Origin: Stenopsyche tienmushanensis
Lineage: Eukaryota; Arthropoda; Insecta; Trichoptera; Stenopsychidae
Length of the DNA stretch: 64,000 nt
NCBI GenBank assembly: GCA_008973525.1
Contig: WACJ01000007.1
Location: 1,116,001-1,180,000 of the forward strand
Reading direction: 5' to 3'
The position numbers were made by a program, and so were the translations under genes. Under the pieces are notes generated by a model. It was not told the DNA's origin, did not search any database, and saw nothing but the letters and a program-made list of their open reading frames with translations. Of this stretch, positions 47,892 to 60,100 are shown piece by piece (position 1 is the first letter of the stretch; the number at the start of each line of letters is the position of its first letter).

Positions 47892-50800
47892 TCAGGGCTG
47901 ATCCATGCTGGGGGTGACGGGGAGACTGTTGATGACATCTTGGTTGATGAAGTCCGCCTGCCATACGTAACTGAAAGATAAAATCATATTTATAACTAAT
48001 ATCAGATTATCCACAAAATGCTAACACTTTACAGTCTGTGCCCGTGTTGACGCTGGATAAGAATAACGTAGCTTTTACTTGAAAAAAAAACCGTACGAAT
48101 TTGATATATGTACATTTAAATCTCTTTCTAGAGATGATATTATACAGATGTGTAAACGTTTTTGTCGTAAAAATATATGTAAATATCACCCGTCGGCAAA
48201 ATATAGCAAATTGTATGTTTTTTGAATTTAATTTTTATATATGAATACGTCGGTATACATTGTACGATTTTTTTAGCATTTTCATATCTATTATAAATTT
48301 GCTTTTTGCGGTTTTTATTATTTATTTTGGATCGGTTTTCCCTTCATTTCACGTTCATTCTTCGTTAGCTGACAAGATTTATAGCCTTCTATCAGTAATT
48401 TTACTAAAGAAGTAGCGTTTTATGCATTTTGTGTGAAACTCACCCGTACCATAAAGCGTTAAAATTTATCTTAAATGGATTAAAATATACAGTAAAACCT
48501 TGATTATCCGGTGTGTTCAAAATAAAACGAAATAATTATAATTTGCTGATTTGCACGTGGAGAATTATGCGCATTTTTGCTCACGTAAGGGATGGATTGC
48601 ATATTACGAAGTTTACTAATTGTTTAATATCAAAATATCAAGAGAGCGAAAAGATATGAAAAAATCCGAAATACACAAGTTGAAGAGTGTTTTTTTTATG
48701 TGGTTCATTACAAAGACGATTAACTGAACAGTCAATATCATGGGGAAAAGCTTTCTGCCGACATACCTTCAGCAAACACATTCATTGGCACATTGAAGAC
48801 CGATGTAATGTTTACGGTAAAAATTCTATCACCAAATGGCACGTCGGTAATACAACCGATGGATCAACTTTGAAAAAACCTTTGGTAAGTTCTAGTAACG
48901 CGATAGAATCTAATATAGGACATTGCGGAAGCAATAACACAAATTTCGAAAAAGAAGATGTAACCTATTGGTTAAACTGTGATGAAAACAATCCTGGATT
49001 TCAATTTTTGATTGATGAAGAAATTAATTAAAGAAATATCTGCCTCAGAAGAACAAGGTCGAGAAGACCATGAAATGCCTTTCCCTGTCAATTTTGATTA
49101 TTTTCGATTATCCGGATTTGTTATCAGTACTACTTTCATCCCCAATTAGTCCGGATAATTGAGGTTCTACTGTTAATGTATTTTAAGGTTGTAATAATTA
49201 CCTCCATATCTTGGTGTGCATGATCTCTATAAGCACGTTGTTTCTCTTCGAAGTCCCTAAGGCGCTGGTTGTAGCGTTCGATCTGGTCTCTCAAGAGCGC
49301 ATCTTCATGAGCAGCTCTCTCCGTATCCAATTCGAGGCTTCCAGCTCCATCCAACCTCTCCAAATCTAACCATCCACGCCATGCGACGCAGACTCCGTTC
49401 ATGATAAATCGCGAGACAACGTGCACCTGAAAAATAAATTAACTGTTAAAATCGAACGATCAAAGGTTTACAAAAGCAAGATCGACCAAAAAACACAACA
49501 TGCCGGATCTCGACCATCTGACGCGTCAGATGGTCGCGTGCCAGAAGACACTGATCTTTCGAGCACGCGAACTATTCTTCCCAAGTTATAAACGGGCAAG
49601 GGTTCAGAGAAAAAACGTATTCGACGATTAATTTTCAAGTTCATCGCTATACGGTCTTTATATTTGAGGTAGAGAGAACAAAAACAAGGAATAGCGCCCC
49701 GTAAAATTTGTTTGGATGTACATAATACAAATTGAACATCAATAAACCATCCATGACCATTTGAAATATTTTTAAATGCTATGTGCGTGTTATTCATTCT
49801 TATAAATATATTTTACAGTATGCTAACTACGCATCGATGAACGGAATAAGACAAAGATTTGCTTAAATCTGCATATTGATTGTTGTGCCAAAACAAGAAT
49901 GGAACTCAATCCATGCATAATAATAATTTAATTATGACAAGAATAAATAAGTTTCAATTACAGGCATCATATCGTTGAGTAAATTTTTGAAAGAGTACAT
50001 TTAGAAATAATTGCGTGGTAGAAGCGTCCAAAATGGCGACGAGAGCGTCGTGACGCCCCGCCCTTCTCCCACTAGCAGCCCAGGTTATTGATCGTCCCGG
50101 CTTCCTCCCGACGGACCCTCATCCCACTTTAATCCAGGAAAAGCCGACAGGCGTCCCTAATTAATGAGCACTCAGGGGAGCGTGCTCGACGGCTTATGAA
50201 TATTTACACCAGCACATTGAAACGTCCAAATAACAACGTGAATATTTATACGCTCGATAAATAAGCCGACAGCGTTCCTCAAAATATGATCCGAGGAAGA
50301 AAATATGTTTTTAAGATACTTGTCACTGGAGATGAAAGTTGAATACTTAATGAGAATATCCAACGTAAACGGTCTTGGACCAAGAATACAGAAGTTTTAA
50401 CTGTAGCTAAATCTAGCCTACATCCAAAAAAAGTTTTGCTATGTATTTGATGGGATTGGAAGGGGGTAGTTTATTATGAGCTACTTCAGCAAGGTGAAAC
50501 AATCAATTCAACAAAATATTGTTTCCCACTAGACAATCTAAAGGATGTAATTGCCAGAAAACTGCCAAAATTAGCAAACAGACGAGGAGTTGTTTTTCAT
50601 CACGATAACGCCAGGCCTCATGTGTCTTTGCTCGTTAGAAATAAATTATTATCATTTGACTGGGATGTTTTACCTCATCCTCCATACTCTCCGGACATTG
50701 CCCCTTCAGATTATTATTTTTTTCTTTCATTGAAAAATTCTTTACGTGGTAAAAATTTCAATTCAAAAAATGATATAAAATGTACCCTTGATCAATATTT

Positions 50801-53800
50801 TGCTAACAAACCTGGGAAATTTTGGCAAGAAGGCATTATGAGGCTTTCGGAGAGATGTAGAAAGGTAATAGAACAGAATGGAACATATATTATTCAATAA
50901 ATTTTGATGTAATACAAATTATTGTTAATTTTTTTCTTAATATGAAAACGAAAGAAACTTATGGGACACCCTAATAAATATGATATTATATAAATATCTT
51001 ATACCTACGAGAATGAAACTATATTGTAGCTGCTATATTAAAATAACCATAATGAAGCAGCAAAAAATACATCTGATTCAATATAAATAGAACTAACAAC
51101 GATAACATTTAAACGCTAAAAGCGCACGATAATGAATATGGATTAAAAACGTATACAAAGGATGTTTACAATAAAAACACAATATTTATGTGACATTTTA
51201 TGGTCACTTGTTACTAACTCCACTTTGCGATTGATATAATAAAATTGCGATGTATATACTTCTGAAAAATCGCACAAGAAAATTCAAAATGGTCGCTTCG
51301 CTATTCCCCACCCTGAAAAGCCCCTCGGCACCCCAAAAAACGGTCGTTGTATTGGGGTGGTTCTGACGAGTCTGCGCACACCCCCCATGAATTCAAATTA
51401 CACGCCTGTCCCCTTTCGCTGCAGACAATGCAGAGTGCTACAAACATATTTTTCGCAGTCGGGAGCATCGCGCTTTAATAAATATCCAATCACAATATTG
51501 AACATACTTAGACAGGACTCAGGGGTAGCATTATAAAGAACGTTTCTCAAAGGCTCTCCAACAAATAAGCTACTGATGTGTGCACCCTTTAATGAAACAC
51601 ATAATGCCGCCATATCTGTTTGAACGGGCTTGTGATATCCTAATATATCAACATATTTATTTTGGAATCCATTGGACGATGATGAAGAGGCGGATTATTA
51701 ATAATTCATAATGGAAAAAAATCTAAGCATGAATTATATAAACTGACAATGATAATTTAAGCTGAATTGTGTAGAAATTCATTAATATCATGACGTTATA
51801 GCGAATCATTTTCAGCATTTTCTAGTTTAATCTACATTTGCAACAGTGAGCTGTAATCTAAAATGCCGTCGCATGAGTAAGTAATATCGCAAACTAGTAT
51901 CGTCAAATGAATAGGGAATAAAGTGTAGCAAAAAGGGTTCAAAAGCAATAAATATGTCAGTAAATCGATGATATTTTTGGCATTTACTAAAATAGTACAT
52001 ATCTTGATATATTAATGTACGAAAGTAGACAAAAATAAGGATTTGTGTGGCCTAAATGAATGCCTGAATGGATGTGTCTACAATATTAGGATGATAATAG
52101 ATTATAAAAATACTAGAATTTTGACGTTATATAACAGCGATCAGTAAAGTGTGTATGTAACAAAATTTAGGTGATCCATAGATATTGAAAATCAGATAGA
52201 ACAATCATCTAAGAGATTTATGAGGCACTTAATATTTATTTCCTTGAAAACGAATTTAAATATACAATATCAAGTTATTGGTCCGCTGGATTAAACTTTT
52301 GAATGTATTTAGAGTTCGGTGAACTGAAAAAAGGTTACCGATCGCTGTTATATAACCCTTATGGGATTATTTTTCTCATTTTTGTAAATATAATTTGTAA
52401 AATCTCAAATTGGCTCAACATTCTTCGCTTAGGTACAGTTGGCGAAAAGGAAATAATCACCATACCTAAATTTCTTAGAATTCTGATCGTTCGAAGATAA
52501 TTGAACAAACGGGGTATAAACTACAAACAATCATCGGATGATCAATTTATTTTGATTGTAATTCCTCAATAATATGGGGGAAAAATGCAGATTTAAGCAA
52601 AAATAAATTGTGTTCTGCAAGAAGAATACGCATTAATATATTTGAATAATTCATGATTCTAATGACGCAATCGATTAAAACATGGACATACGGCAAGACG
52701 ATCGTCTATTCGTTTTTCAGATTCAGATCAGGATTAATTAAATGGATGTATGATGAAAATGCTATTTTACTTCGTCTTTTCTAATTATTATAAACGAATA
52801 CCTTGCAATGGTGACCTTTTCCGACTTTATAAACCTATTAAAACAATAAATATTTTCGATATTATGTAATAATTGCTGATCTGTTTCGCTGATAACCAAC
52901 ATCATGATAGTATCGGACAACGCTTCTTGCGTTTCCTAATTGCATATTATCGCACGTCAAGTGCTCTTTGGTATTTTGATGACATACTATTATGAAGCGG
53001 TGTCGTTTTTGCGATGATGTACGAATTTACAATCAATAATTTTGACGTCACGAGGTGAGCTGCATTTTAAATTAAGCAGCGATCGCTAAATTAAAGGTGG
53101 GATTCCCGGGTTGACGTACTCGTTTAGCGGACTTCATAACTACGTGACCTGATTTCATCAGAAGAGTTCCGGAAAACCGATGACGCATCCACGTCGTCAC
53201 CTCGACTCACGGAAGAAGCTGGATCAGATCCGCCATTGAAATTCCCAACACTTAGAATGCAGATCTGATATTTTAATGACATTTGCATTATGGATATTGC
53301 ATTAGGATATACCAGTATATTTTACTGTACACTTGAGTCATCGTCAAACATTCTATTTAAAGCATGAAAATTTGGATTCTATTGCTTGAATTCTCACAGC
53401 TATTTGACAAATCTATTATTTAAGATATTAGCAACAGTTCAAATTCAGTATAATATGGGTTTTAACGTGCTAGATTATTGTTTTTCTAGATCGTGAATCG
53501 AATCTGAATCGTGAGAATCGATATTGGGTCATAAAATCTATAAACTAACGCCACTAATTAATTAATAATAGATGCTAGAAGAAGCTGTTTTGTATAATAT
53601 CTCGACTGCTCAAGTAACTACTGTATTAATTAATGTATTAAAAATAAATATTTTTTTGATAAATGCACATAATTCTTCCTACCTTTCCTCGCTCTTTCTG
53701 AAAATCGCATTCCCGTTCCGCATAAGGGGCATGTGAAAAGACGAGTTGCAGATTGGTTCCGGTCGCAGTAAAAGCCACTTCAGCATGTCCTTCCCGGCAT

Positions 53801-54473
53801 CCGTTCTGGAAGCGCACCTGACGTTCTTCCAATGGTCTATCCCGATATCCTGTGTATCTGACCTGAACAAAAATGTTCACATTTATAAAAAAATATTTCA
53901 ATATCAATCCAAATGATTTTTTGATTTGGATTAGACGCACAAGGTTGTCGTTATTACAACATTGCATTACATTTGAAAAAAATCAGATCTACAATCTTTG
54001 GCACAAATAAGGTAAACCTGGTTGATTATAACAATGAGTAAATATAATGATTTTTAATATTTTGAATGCATGAAATTACAATGTCAAAACCGATGATCTA
54101 TTGTTGCCGCCGGTATTTGATTTAGATCTATTGACCATTATATTATTGTTACATTTGTTAAGCCAACAGATGAATATATTTATTAAAATAACATAATTAA
54201 GTTTGACGTATTCTAACAATTGAACAATGAATAACTTGGATTTTTCACTAGTATACAAATATCAGACGTTTGAACAATGAGCTGTTATATGGTAGTCACC
54301 TCACTCTCCCTGCTGAGCCTCTTGAAGAGATCGTCTGAATCGAATTTGGCCTTCTGGTCCGGAACAACCCTGGGCATCTTGAAGATGAACCTAGGCTTGG
54401 GCTGCTCGTAGAGTCCCATAGAGTCGAAAGGAATCATCCCAGCTAGCGCTGCAGCGTCACTCATGGAGTGCAT
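47892..54473 (-). CDS. CBFB: core-binding factor subunit beta (Brother/Big brother family), Runx partner
   Basis: Four minus-strand exons: 54473-54300, 53862-53683, 49426-49202 and 47957-47892, all joined in phase 0, 214 codons. Exon 1 encodes MYEQPKPRFIF-like text (GLYEQPKPRFIF), then KMPRVVPDQKAKFDSDDLF and KRLSRESE. Exon 2 reads VRYTGYRDRPLEERQVRFQN, then AFTATGTNLQL. Exon 3 reads FIMNGVCVAWRGWLDLERLD, then an Arg/Glu-rich helix. These follow human CBF-beta closely. The protein does not bind DNA; it heterodimerises with Runx factors (Runt, Lozenge) and raises their DNA affinity. The start is the ATG at 54473 (A at -3); 54464 is also possible, and the human-type start would be at 54377. The extension before MPRVVPDQ is, from memory, typical of insect members. 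The last exon (ADFINQDVINSLPVTPSMDQP) depends on the second of two acceptors 13 nt apart. Confidence 0.9.
48490..49172 (+). mobile_element. Tigger/pogo element remnant in CBF-beta intron 3
   Basis: The left end CAGTAAAACCTTGATTATCC pairs with the right end (reverse complement CAGTAGAACCTCAATTATCC). A TA precedes the left end; the right flank is TTA. Length 683 bp. It contains a C-terminal transposase remnant. Its right end lies only about 30 bp from the donor of exon 3. Confidence 0.82.
48687..49031 (+). pseudogene. pogo/Tigger (jerky-like) transposase C-terminal remnant
   Basis: The frame ends EDVTYWLNCDENNPGFQFLI DEEIN then stop. It matches the acidic C-terminal tail of Tigger/JRK-like transposases (..W...D..DPGFQ.L.D.EI). 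The DNA-binding and DDE parts are gone, so this is an internally deleted copy. It lies antisense to the CBF-beta gene within intron 3. Confidence 0.62.
50020..50289. promoter_or_regulatory. GC-richer intronic block in CBF-beta intron 2
   Basis: GACGAGAGCGTCGTGACGCC, then CCCGGCTTCCTCCCGACGGA and AATCCAGGAAAAGCCGACAG. The sequence is unique in the window and clearly less AT-rich than the rest of the intron. An intronic enhancer is one option; there is no direct proof. Confidence 0.3.
50290..50970 (+). pseudogene. mariner-type transposase C-terminal half with 3' TIR
   Basis: VTGDESWILNEN (first Asp), then VVFHHDNARPHVSLLVRNKL (second Asp) and DVLPHPPYSPDIAPSDYYFF (third Asp, DD34D spacing type), running to the stop at 50900. 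A stop near 50449 and the loss of the N-terminal half make it dead. Just after the gene, GAAACTTATGGGACACCCTA at 50953-50972 is a mariner TIR (reverse complement TAGGGTGTCCCATAAGTTTC). It is antisense to CBF-beta within intron 2. Confidence 0.85.
51270..51450. promoter_or_regulatory. GC-richer intronic block in CBF-beta intron 2
   Basis: CCCACCCTGAAAAGCCCCTC, then AACGGTCGTTGTATTGGGGT and CACACCCCCCATG. A 71-codon minus frame begins nearby (51613-51398) but shows no motif. Unique in the window. Confidence 0.25.
53040..53250. promoter_or_regulatory. GC-richer intronic block upstream of CBF-beta exon 2
   Basis: GGTGGGATTCCCGGGTTGAC and ACGCATCCACGTCGTCACCT, with CRE-like TGACGTA (53113) and TACGTGAC (53142). 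It is unique in the window, and enhancer activity is only a guess. Confidence 0.28.
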
Positions 54474-54790
54474 GATGCGACCAAAACTTATCCCGACAAA
54501 AATACCCAGAAAACAATCAACACAAACAACGTCGTTTCGACTGGCACTCAAAAGATCCGGATTGTTCGGTCGCGATTAGACGGAACCGACGGACGCGACA
54601 CCCGACTCGGACAAACACCGCAGTGAAACTGAGGAAGGGATTGCGACGCCTGAAATCCCGGGGGCGTCACCCAAACTCGTCTCCTAAAGTGGGGAGATGG
54701 ATTTCCCAATTGGGCGAAGAGGGATGGGCGTGGTTTACCCTAAGCGAAGGGTGAGCAAGCGTTTTTCTCCTAGCACTCTTTATTTGTCTA
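54474..54790 (-). promoter_or_regulatory. CBF-beta 5' UTR and promoter region
   Basis: A CpG-richer stretch lies directly upstream of the start (CGGACGCGACACCCGACTCG, ATCCCGGGGGCGTCACCCAA), then AT-rich DNA from 54780 on. No TATA box stands out. An open frame continues upstream to 54551, so a longer N-terminus cannot be excluded. Confidence 0.5.
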
Positions 54791-55153
54791 TTATATTACA
54801 CTGAAACAGCAAATATGTAATAAAGATCGGAATGAACAAATAAATAATATCATAATACTTAAATCCGATAACAAATGTAAAACTAATCAGAACTTAAATA
54901 ATTAATAATAATCATTATTTATAAAATATAAATAAATTCCTAAATGTATGAAGTATCAAAAAAATGATGCATTTTTGTCCTTCAAACGCAATGCCAAGGC
55001 GATAAATTTATAAAACAACGATCTAAACTTACATACAAATAGATTCAACATAATATCAAAATTGTGAATGAAATTTATAGATAAAAGCCAAGCGTACCAT
55101 ACAAAAATATATCGATTAATTTCGTCCTTATCTTTATTGATAAAATGAAATTA
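54791..55153. other. AT-rich flank, nothing recognised
   Basis: Runs of A/T with no frames or paired repeats. Confidence 0.35.
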
Positions 55154-55384
55154 CAGCAGACCTGCGATAATCCGGCCCCGGTCTAATCCGGCGCCCTCTG
55201 TGATCCGACATCCCAATGTACAAGTATAGTGCATATATGTACGATATAACCTCGTCAATGTAAAAAATGCAAAAGTGTGATTCTGGACCGCCCAAAGAGA
55301 CAAACTTTCAAGGCAGCTAATCATCCAGACGACAAATTCGACACTACCTTGCAAAACGTTTATCGGATTACTGCGAGTCTGCTT
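55154..55384. mobile_element. TA-flanked pogo/Tigger-like MITE, short copy
   Basis: The left end CAGCAGACCTGCGATAATCC pairs with the right end (reverse complement AAGCAGACTCGCAGTAATCC), with TA outside both. It is 231 bp and lies inverted relative to 31026-31649: CCGGCCCCGGTCTAATCCGG and TGCAAAACGTTTATCGGATT are the reverse complements of that element's two ends. Its middle is deleted. Confidence 0.82.
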
Positions 55385-55499
55385 TATATTCATATTATTG
55401 CAGAAGTGGATGTCTGCGCCATGGATCTGTTTTTATTCGATAGTTACGTTCCACAAGGAGTCGCATATTCAAAAATCGCATTAAAAATACTTAAACTAC

Positions 55500-55812
55500 A
55501 TAGAAAACTGAGAGATTATTTGACTGGTCGGAGACTGTAAATAGGAAACAGAGACGGAGAGTGTATCTTGTATAGACCGTAAAATTGTATAGCCCAAATT
55601 TATCGATTAATAATGATGTGTGCATGATATAATGAATCGATTTCAATTATATTGTTTATGTTTACTTGAAGAAATGACCGAATACTGTGTGCAATCGACA
55701 GTGTTTTTTTTTTATTTATTTACAAGCTTCATACATGCTGCGACGGTCCTGACAGATAAGTGGATTTGTACGGATGATAAGTGGCGGATATACAAATATA
55801 GCATCTACTACG
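55500..55812 (+). repeat. TTAA MITE family member
   Basis: CAGAGACGGAGAGTGTATCT, then ATAATGAATCGATTTCAATT and TGACAGATAAGTGGATTTGT, parallel 30550-30950. The terminal TTAA motifs are not evident. Confidence 0.55.
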
Positions 55813-56740
55813 CAGTTACTACAGTTAATTACGCAGTTATTGATTTAACCGGAACGACCAAATTGATCTTAAATTAAATATGTGATTTTTTTTAAAGAAA
55901 CTATGTTTAAGAGACGGTAAACTTAATGTTAAACGACAAATCGAAAATAATCTTGCACAGAAAATAATTATAAAGTTATCTGTTATCAACACCTGGAAAT
56001 TAATTGTTAACTATAGTGAAATGCAATCATTTTTATATAATTTACTGCATTGAGTCCTGTGGAAGTTGAATAAGTAGAATAATTTAAATTTTACTAAAAA
56101 AAAATTGGTATCATAACGACCGTTTGCCATATGGTGCATGAATTATTTTAAATCGATACAAATAAATCATAAACGCGTTAAATCGAATGCAATGCACTTA
56201 TAGTGCTTACAAAATTATTTTAGCCAGAAAATCTCACCGTTATTATTACTTTTTTTTATATATTTCCTGGAATTAATGAATATAAAAGTAATTAGTTGCA
56301 TTTGCACATGAAATCAATTCAAAAGTAATTTATGATGATTTCTTTAACAGTATTTCAGTATGTATTTGCAATGATATTTCGTCATGTATAAGACACTGGT
56401 TTTACATATTATACTGTAATTTAGCCTGAAGATGATCTTTGATTTAAAAGATCGAAATATGTCGCTCTCAATAAAAAAAAACTGAGTGAATAAATCTTTA
56501 AACTGAAAATTCAATTACAACAATGTGCCAAGAAGAGACTTTTTATAGCAACCAACATCAATATTTACATAAATTGACAAAGTTACTAATTGAAAATTTG
56601 TCATTGCCAAAATAAATGAGTAATACGGATTTTTAAGCGTTTTTTGTATTTTTTTTTAACAGGGATGGAATCATTAAATTATGTTTAAACTTTGATAATA
56701 TTTTGAAATACAGTTTTTTGGTTTAGTTTAAAACTTTTTG
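55813..56740. other. AT-rich intergenic DNA, nothing recognised
   Basis: A stretch at 56425-56470 (GCCTGAAGATGATCTTTGAT then AAGATCGAAATATGTCGCTC) looks like the transcript end often seen in Penelope-like or other retroelements, but no coding part is present. Confidence 0.25.
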
Positions 56741-56789
56741 AGCTAGAGTGTATCAAAGTTGAAAAAGAGTGGTTTCGAGAAAAACGCGT

Positions 56790-57130
56790 ATGAAAAAATT
56801 ATTACCGATAACGAGAAATTTAAGGCATATATTATGTAGCAACCCTTCGCCTTCTTCATACGCATAATTTTGAGCTTGTATCTCTTCTTTTCGAGCTTTC
56901 TGAGCTTCCCTGATCTCCATTACGCTGCTTCTATTCTGTCGTTTGACGCGCCCCTCATCCATTTGCCGTACATAATTAAAGCTCTATGAGCCAACAACTA
57001 CTTTTAGTTCGTCCATAATCATTACAAGTGCTGAATTTCCTTCATTGAATAAGGCAAAAGCCAAAAATGCCACAACCTCGATTACTTTTAAGCCAGAATA
57101 GCTGCTTTGGAGCCAATACGGTCGAGTTAA
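56790..57130 (-). pseudogene. possible Mutator-like transposase C-terminal fragment
   Basis: The minus strand reads VIEVVAFLAFALFNEGNSAL, then MIMDELKVVVGS, a stop, and YVRQMDEGRVKRQNRSSVME, then QNYAYEEGEG. This layout (F-N-x-G-x-S..., a basic helix, then an E-E/G tail) recalls the C-terminus of Mutator-like transposases annotated in many arthropods. One in-frame stop is present. The match is from memory of the family pattern and is weak. Confidence 0.35.
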
Positions 57131-60100
57131 AACTTTCGTTTGTATTCTGAGTGTGACCACCTAAACATCTCTTTGTAATTCAGTATTTAGTAATTCAACT
57201 TTCGACAAATCTTCGTATATCGGAAGAATTGATTTTTGAAGGTCGGGTTGTAGGGTTCAGGCTTCAGGCTTCAGGCTCTGTTTCAAGAGCTTTAGCTTTC
57301 TGCCACTTGCACCAGCTGCTATCTCTCTCTGGACAGTTGTTTCTATTGTAAGGTTCTTTAGCTATGCCATTTCTGATGTCCATGTAATTGCAGAATAAGT
57401 TTAGTCCTTATCTGCCAGCACCTAAGAGTCGCATGTCAATGAATGGACCTGAATTAGTTTGTCATGATCCACACATGCAATTGACAATGAGCTTGAAACC
57501 AAGCCACGAATTCCACTTTTTCTTGAAATTTCACATCCTTCTTCATCTCATAGTACAGGGGTATAGAGTCAAGTAAGTGAATAAAGGTCCACTGAATGGT
57601 TACCTGGTACTACCCGTCGCGAACTCCGAGGAACTGGACCGACGGGCGTTCACTTTAGTGCTCATAACATCGGAAATTTTTTTTGTTGTGAAACTTGAAT
57701 AGTAATATTATAAAAATAATTTGTGAAATAAAAAAAAAACAATTTTTCAAATCGTCTTATGTGGTTTCCTCCCTTAAGCGCGTGAATAATTGGATAGATC
57801 GCATTATTTAGTAAAAATAAAAGGCATTGATAAATCTTACTATAGTTTTTATGATGTAGTATAATACAGTGGCGATAATTATGGCCTAGAATTAAAAATT
57901 GTGACTTATCTTCTGCGTATCTTCATTCTCTTTGAATATCATTTTTTTTTTCAATTTTACAATAAACGAACATAATGATCTTATTTGATATTGATGACAT
58001 AAAACTTTTTTAGTTTGAATATGTAATGCTGATCAGGACAAGTATCAACCTTAAAAGATAAGAAGCATTACTGAACAATTACTCAAATCAAAGTATATAG
58101 ATATATCTTCAAATACATATCTAATATGTACAATATCGACAAATAGTAGCCTCTACGCTCTACTGCACCATAGAAGAAGAAAAACTGGAAGCATATTGAA
58201 TCAGTAAAACGTTTTTAGTCCTAGAATAATCTGAAGCGATATCCATCTGAAGGGTGGCATCAAAAGAGCCGACTCTTTCGAATGTGTTGCATGTTGCACC
58301 GGACGATATCTTGATTTTATCGACATATTGTAAAGGCGCCGACGCATTTACGTCAAGGATGTTATTGTGATATAAGCGAAAATGTTTCCTCTCTTTATGA
58401 ATAATGTGAAATACCCAAAACGGGGGTCCTTTTTTGCGTATCAATGCAACATAAAATTAGTCAATGCTATCTAACAATTACGCTAATATTATCATTATCA
58501 AAGTTCCAGGTAGATCATTATAGAACTACAATATCATTCAAGGGAAAGGATCATAGTTATATCTGTATTATAAATTTGATCCTTCTCGTGAATTTGTTTT
58601 TGACGATAAACTCCAAATTTTATTGGTGTAGAAATGATTATGTCAAACAACAACTTCTCAGAATTTTTGAAAAGGACTTCGTAAAGTACAAAAAATCTTG
58701 TCTTCGACATAAGGATGTAGATTTGTGTACATCACAACTCAAAAAGTACATCAGGGTATCACCTAAAAATAACAAGGTATAGATTGATTGGCATTATTCA
58801 GGTCGAATGAGGATATATGGAGTCGGTTTATTGCAAAAGACTAATGCTGAATAAAATTTTGAATTGTGGGAAGCAATCCTCAAGAAGAGCACAATGTTTC
58901 CGATGTAAAAATGTCAGATTGATTTAAAAATATTGTTGCTAATTGCTTGGTAAGTTTTAATGCATCTTCTATTCGGCATTAGGTTAGATCTTCGTATAAT
59001 TCTCCTAATTGTGTTGTAGGTTTATCGGATTGAATCACATACAAATATATCTCATTTTAATTCATCTACCCTAGGATGATTATATGTTACGATCAATGGA
59101 GAATTAAATATTATCCTAATACAAAATTATTTAGTAAATTCGTGGGGACATCTTTTTAATTTTTTTAATGAATGCACTTTTATCGTATCCTGTTTTTATA
59201 AATGTGCACTCGGTTCAATCTAACTATTTTATCGGCTTATCCATTATAATATCTTCATTGTCCGCATTTAGGATTGAATGGTTTTTTGCCCTAAGAAGGT
59301 ATTGCATCCGGTAAACCTAAAAGGTTTCTAGCTAAAAAATATTTTGAGTGCAGTTCGATTATGTCACCGGGTGAAGCTATTTTTCGATATCTAAAAATTT
59401 AAGCAATTAAAGTATTAGTTGGATGTGTGTCTTCATTTAATGCTCAGTTTAAGATGTCTTGTAAAAACATGCAACAAAAAGTTAATGATGCCGACACCCT
59501 AAGTGGGCACGCGACTTCCGTCCCTTTTGGGAATTCGTTTCTAATAATCCACTTCTAGGAAGGACCGACAGGATGGCAAAATTTTCGACTTATTATACTT
59601 CTTTTATTGTTTCAGGTAGTATCCTATTTTTGGGTCAGAGCCATAAAGTCATCGGGGAGCACAAAAAATAATATTTATGAAGGCCAATGCATTGTAGAAA
59701 GGCGAGTGATTTACCGGATGCCTCTTATTATCTCTGGCAGCCTACATTTTAGTTGGATGGCAATCATAAAATATTTTAGGCATACTTTGTAAGATCTCTA
59801 AAGCTAAATTGAAAATAGGGAGAACCTGCACATATTATACACTATCCAAGAAACACGTTGAAGCTTCCGACGGCAAATATTAATTGAATCTGTCATGTTC
59901 ATAAATTAAGATATTTTTAGTAAAATATTCTGTGCAGAATTTTGAAATCTTCATCATATTTAAGAGTATGTCATATATATAAAACTGTATGTATGAATCA
60001 AATGCAATTTCCATTCATCGTCATTGCTAACTGAGTTCTGTTTCTTTTATTTCTCATTGACACAGATGCATAGAAACACTTTTAATCTATGAAGACACAT

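Noticed and set aside
51398..51613. 71-codon minus frame with four Cys residues in its C-terminal half
   Set aside because: No family is recognised, it lies inside CBF-beta intron 2 with no splice support, and it could well be chance.
53679..53870. 63-codon minus-strand frame MFRSDTQDIG
   Set aside because: It is a shifted frame over CBF-beta exon 2; the frame beginning VRYTGY matches the family.
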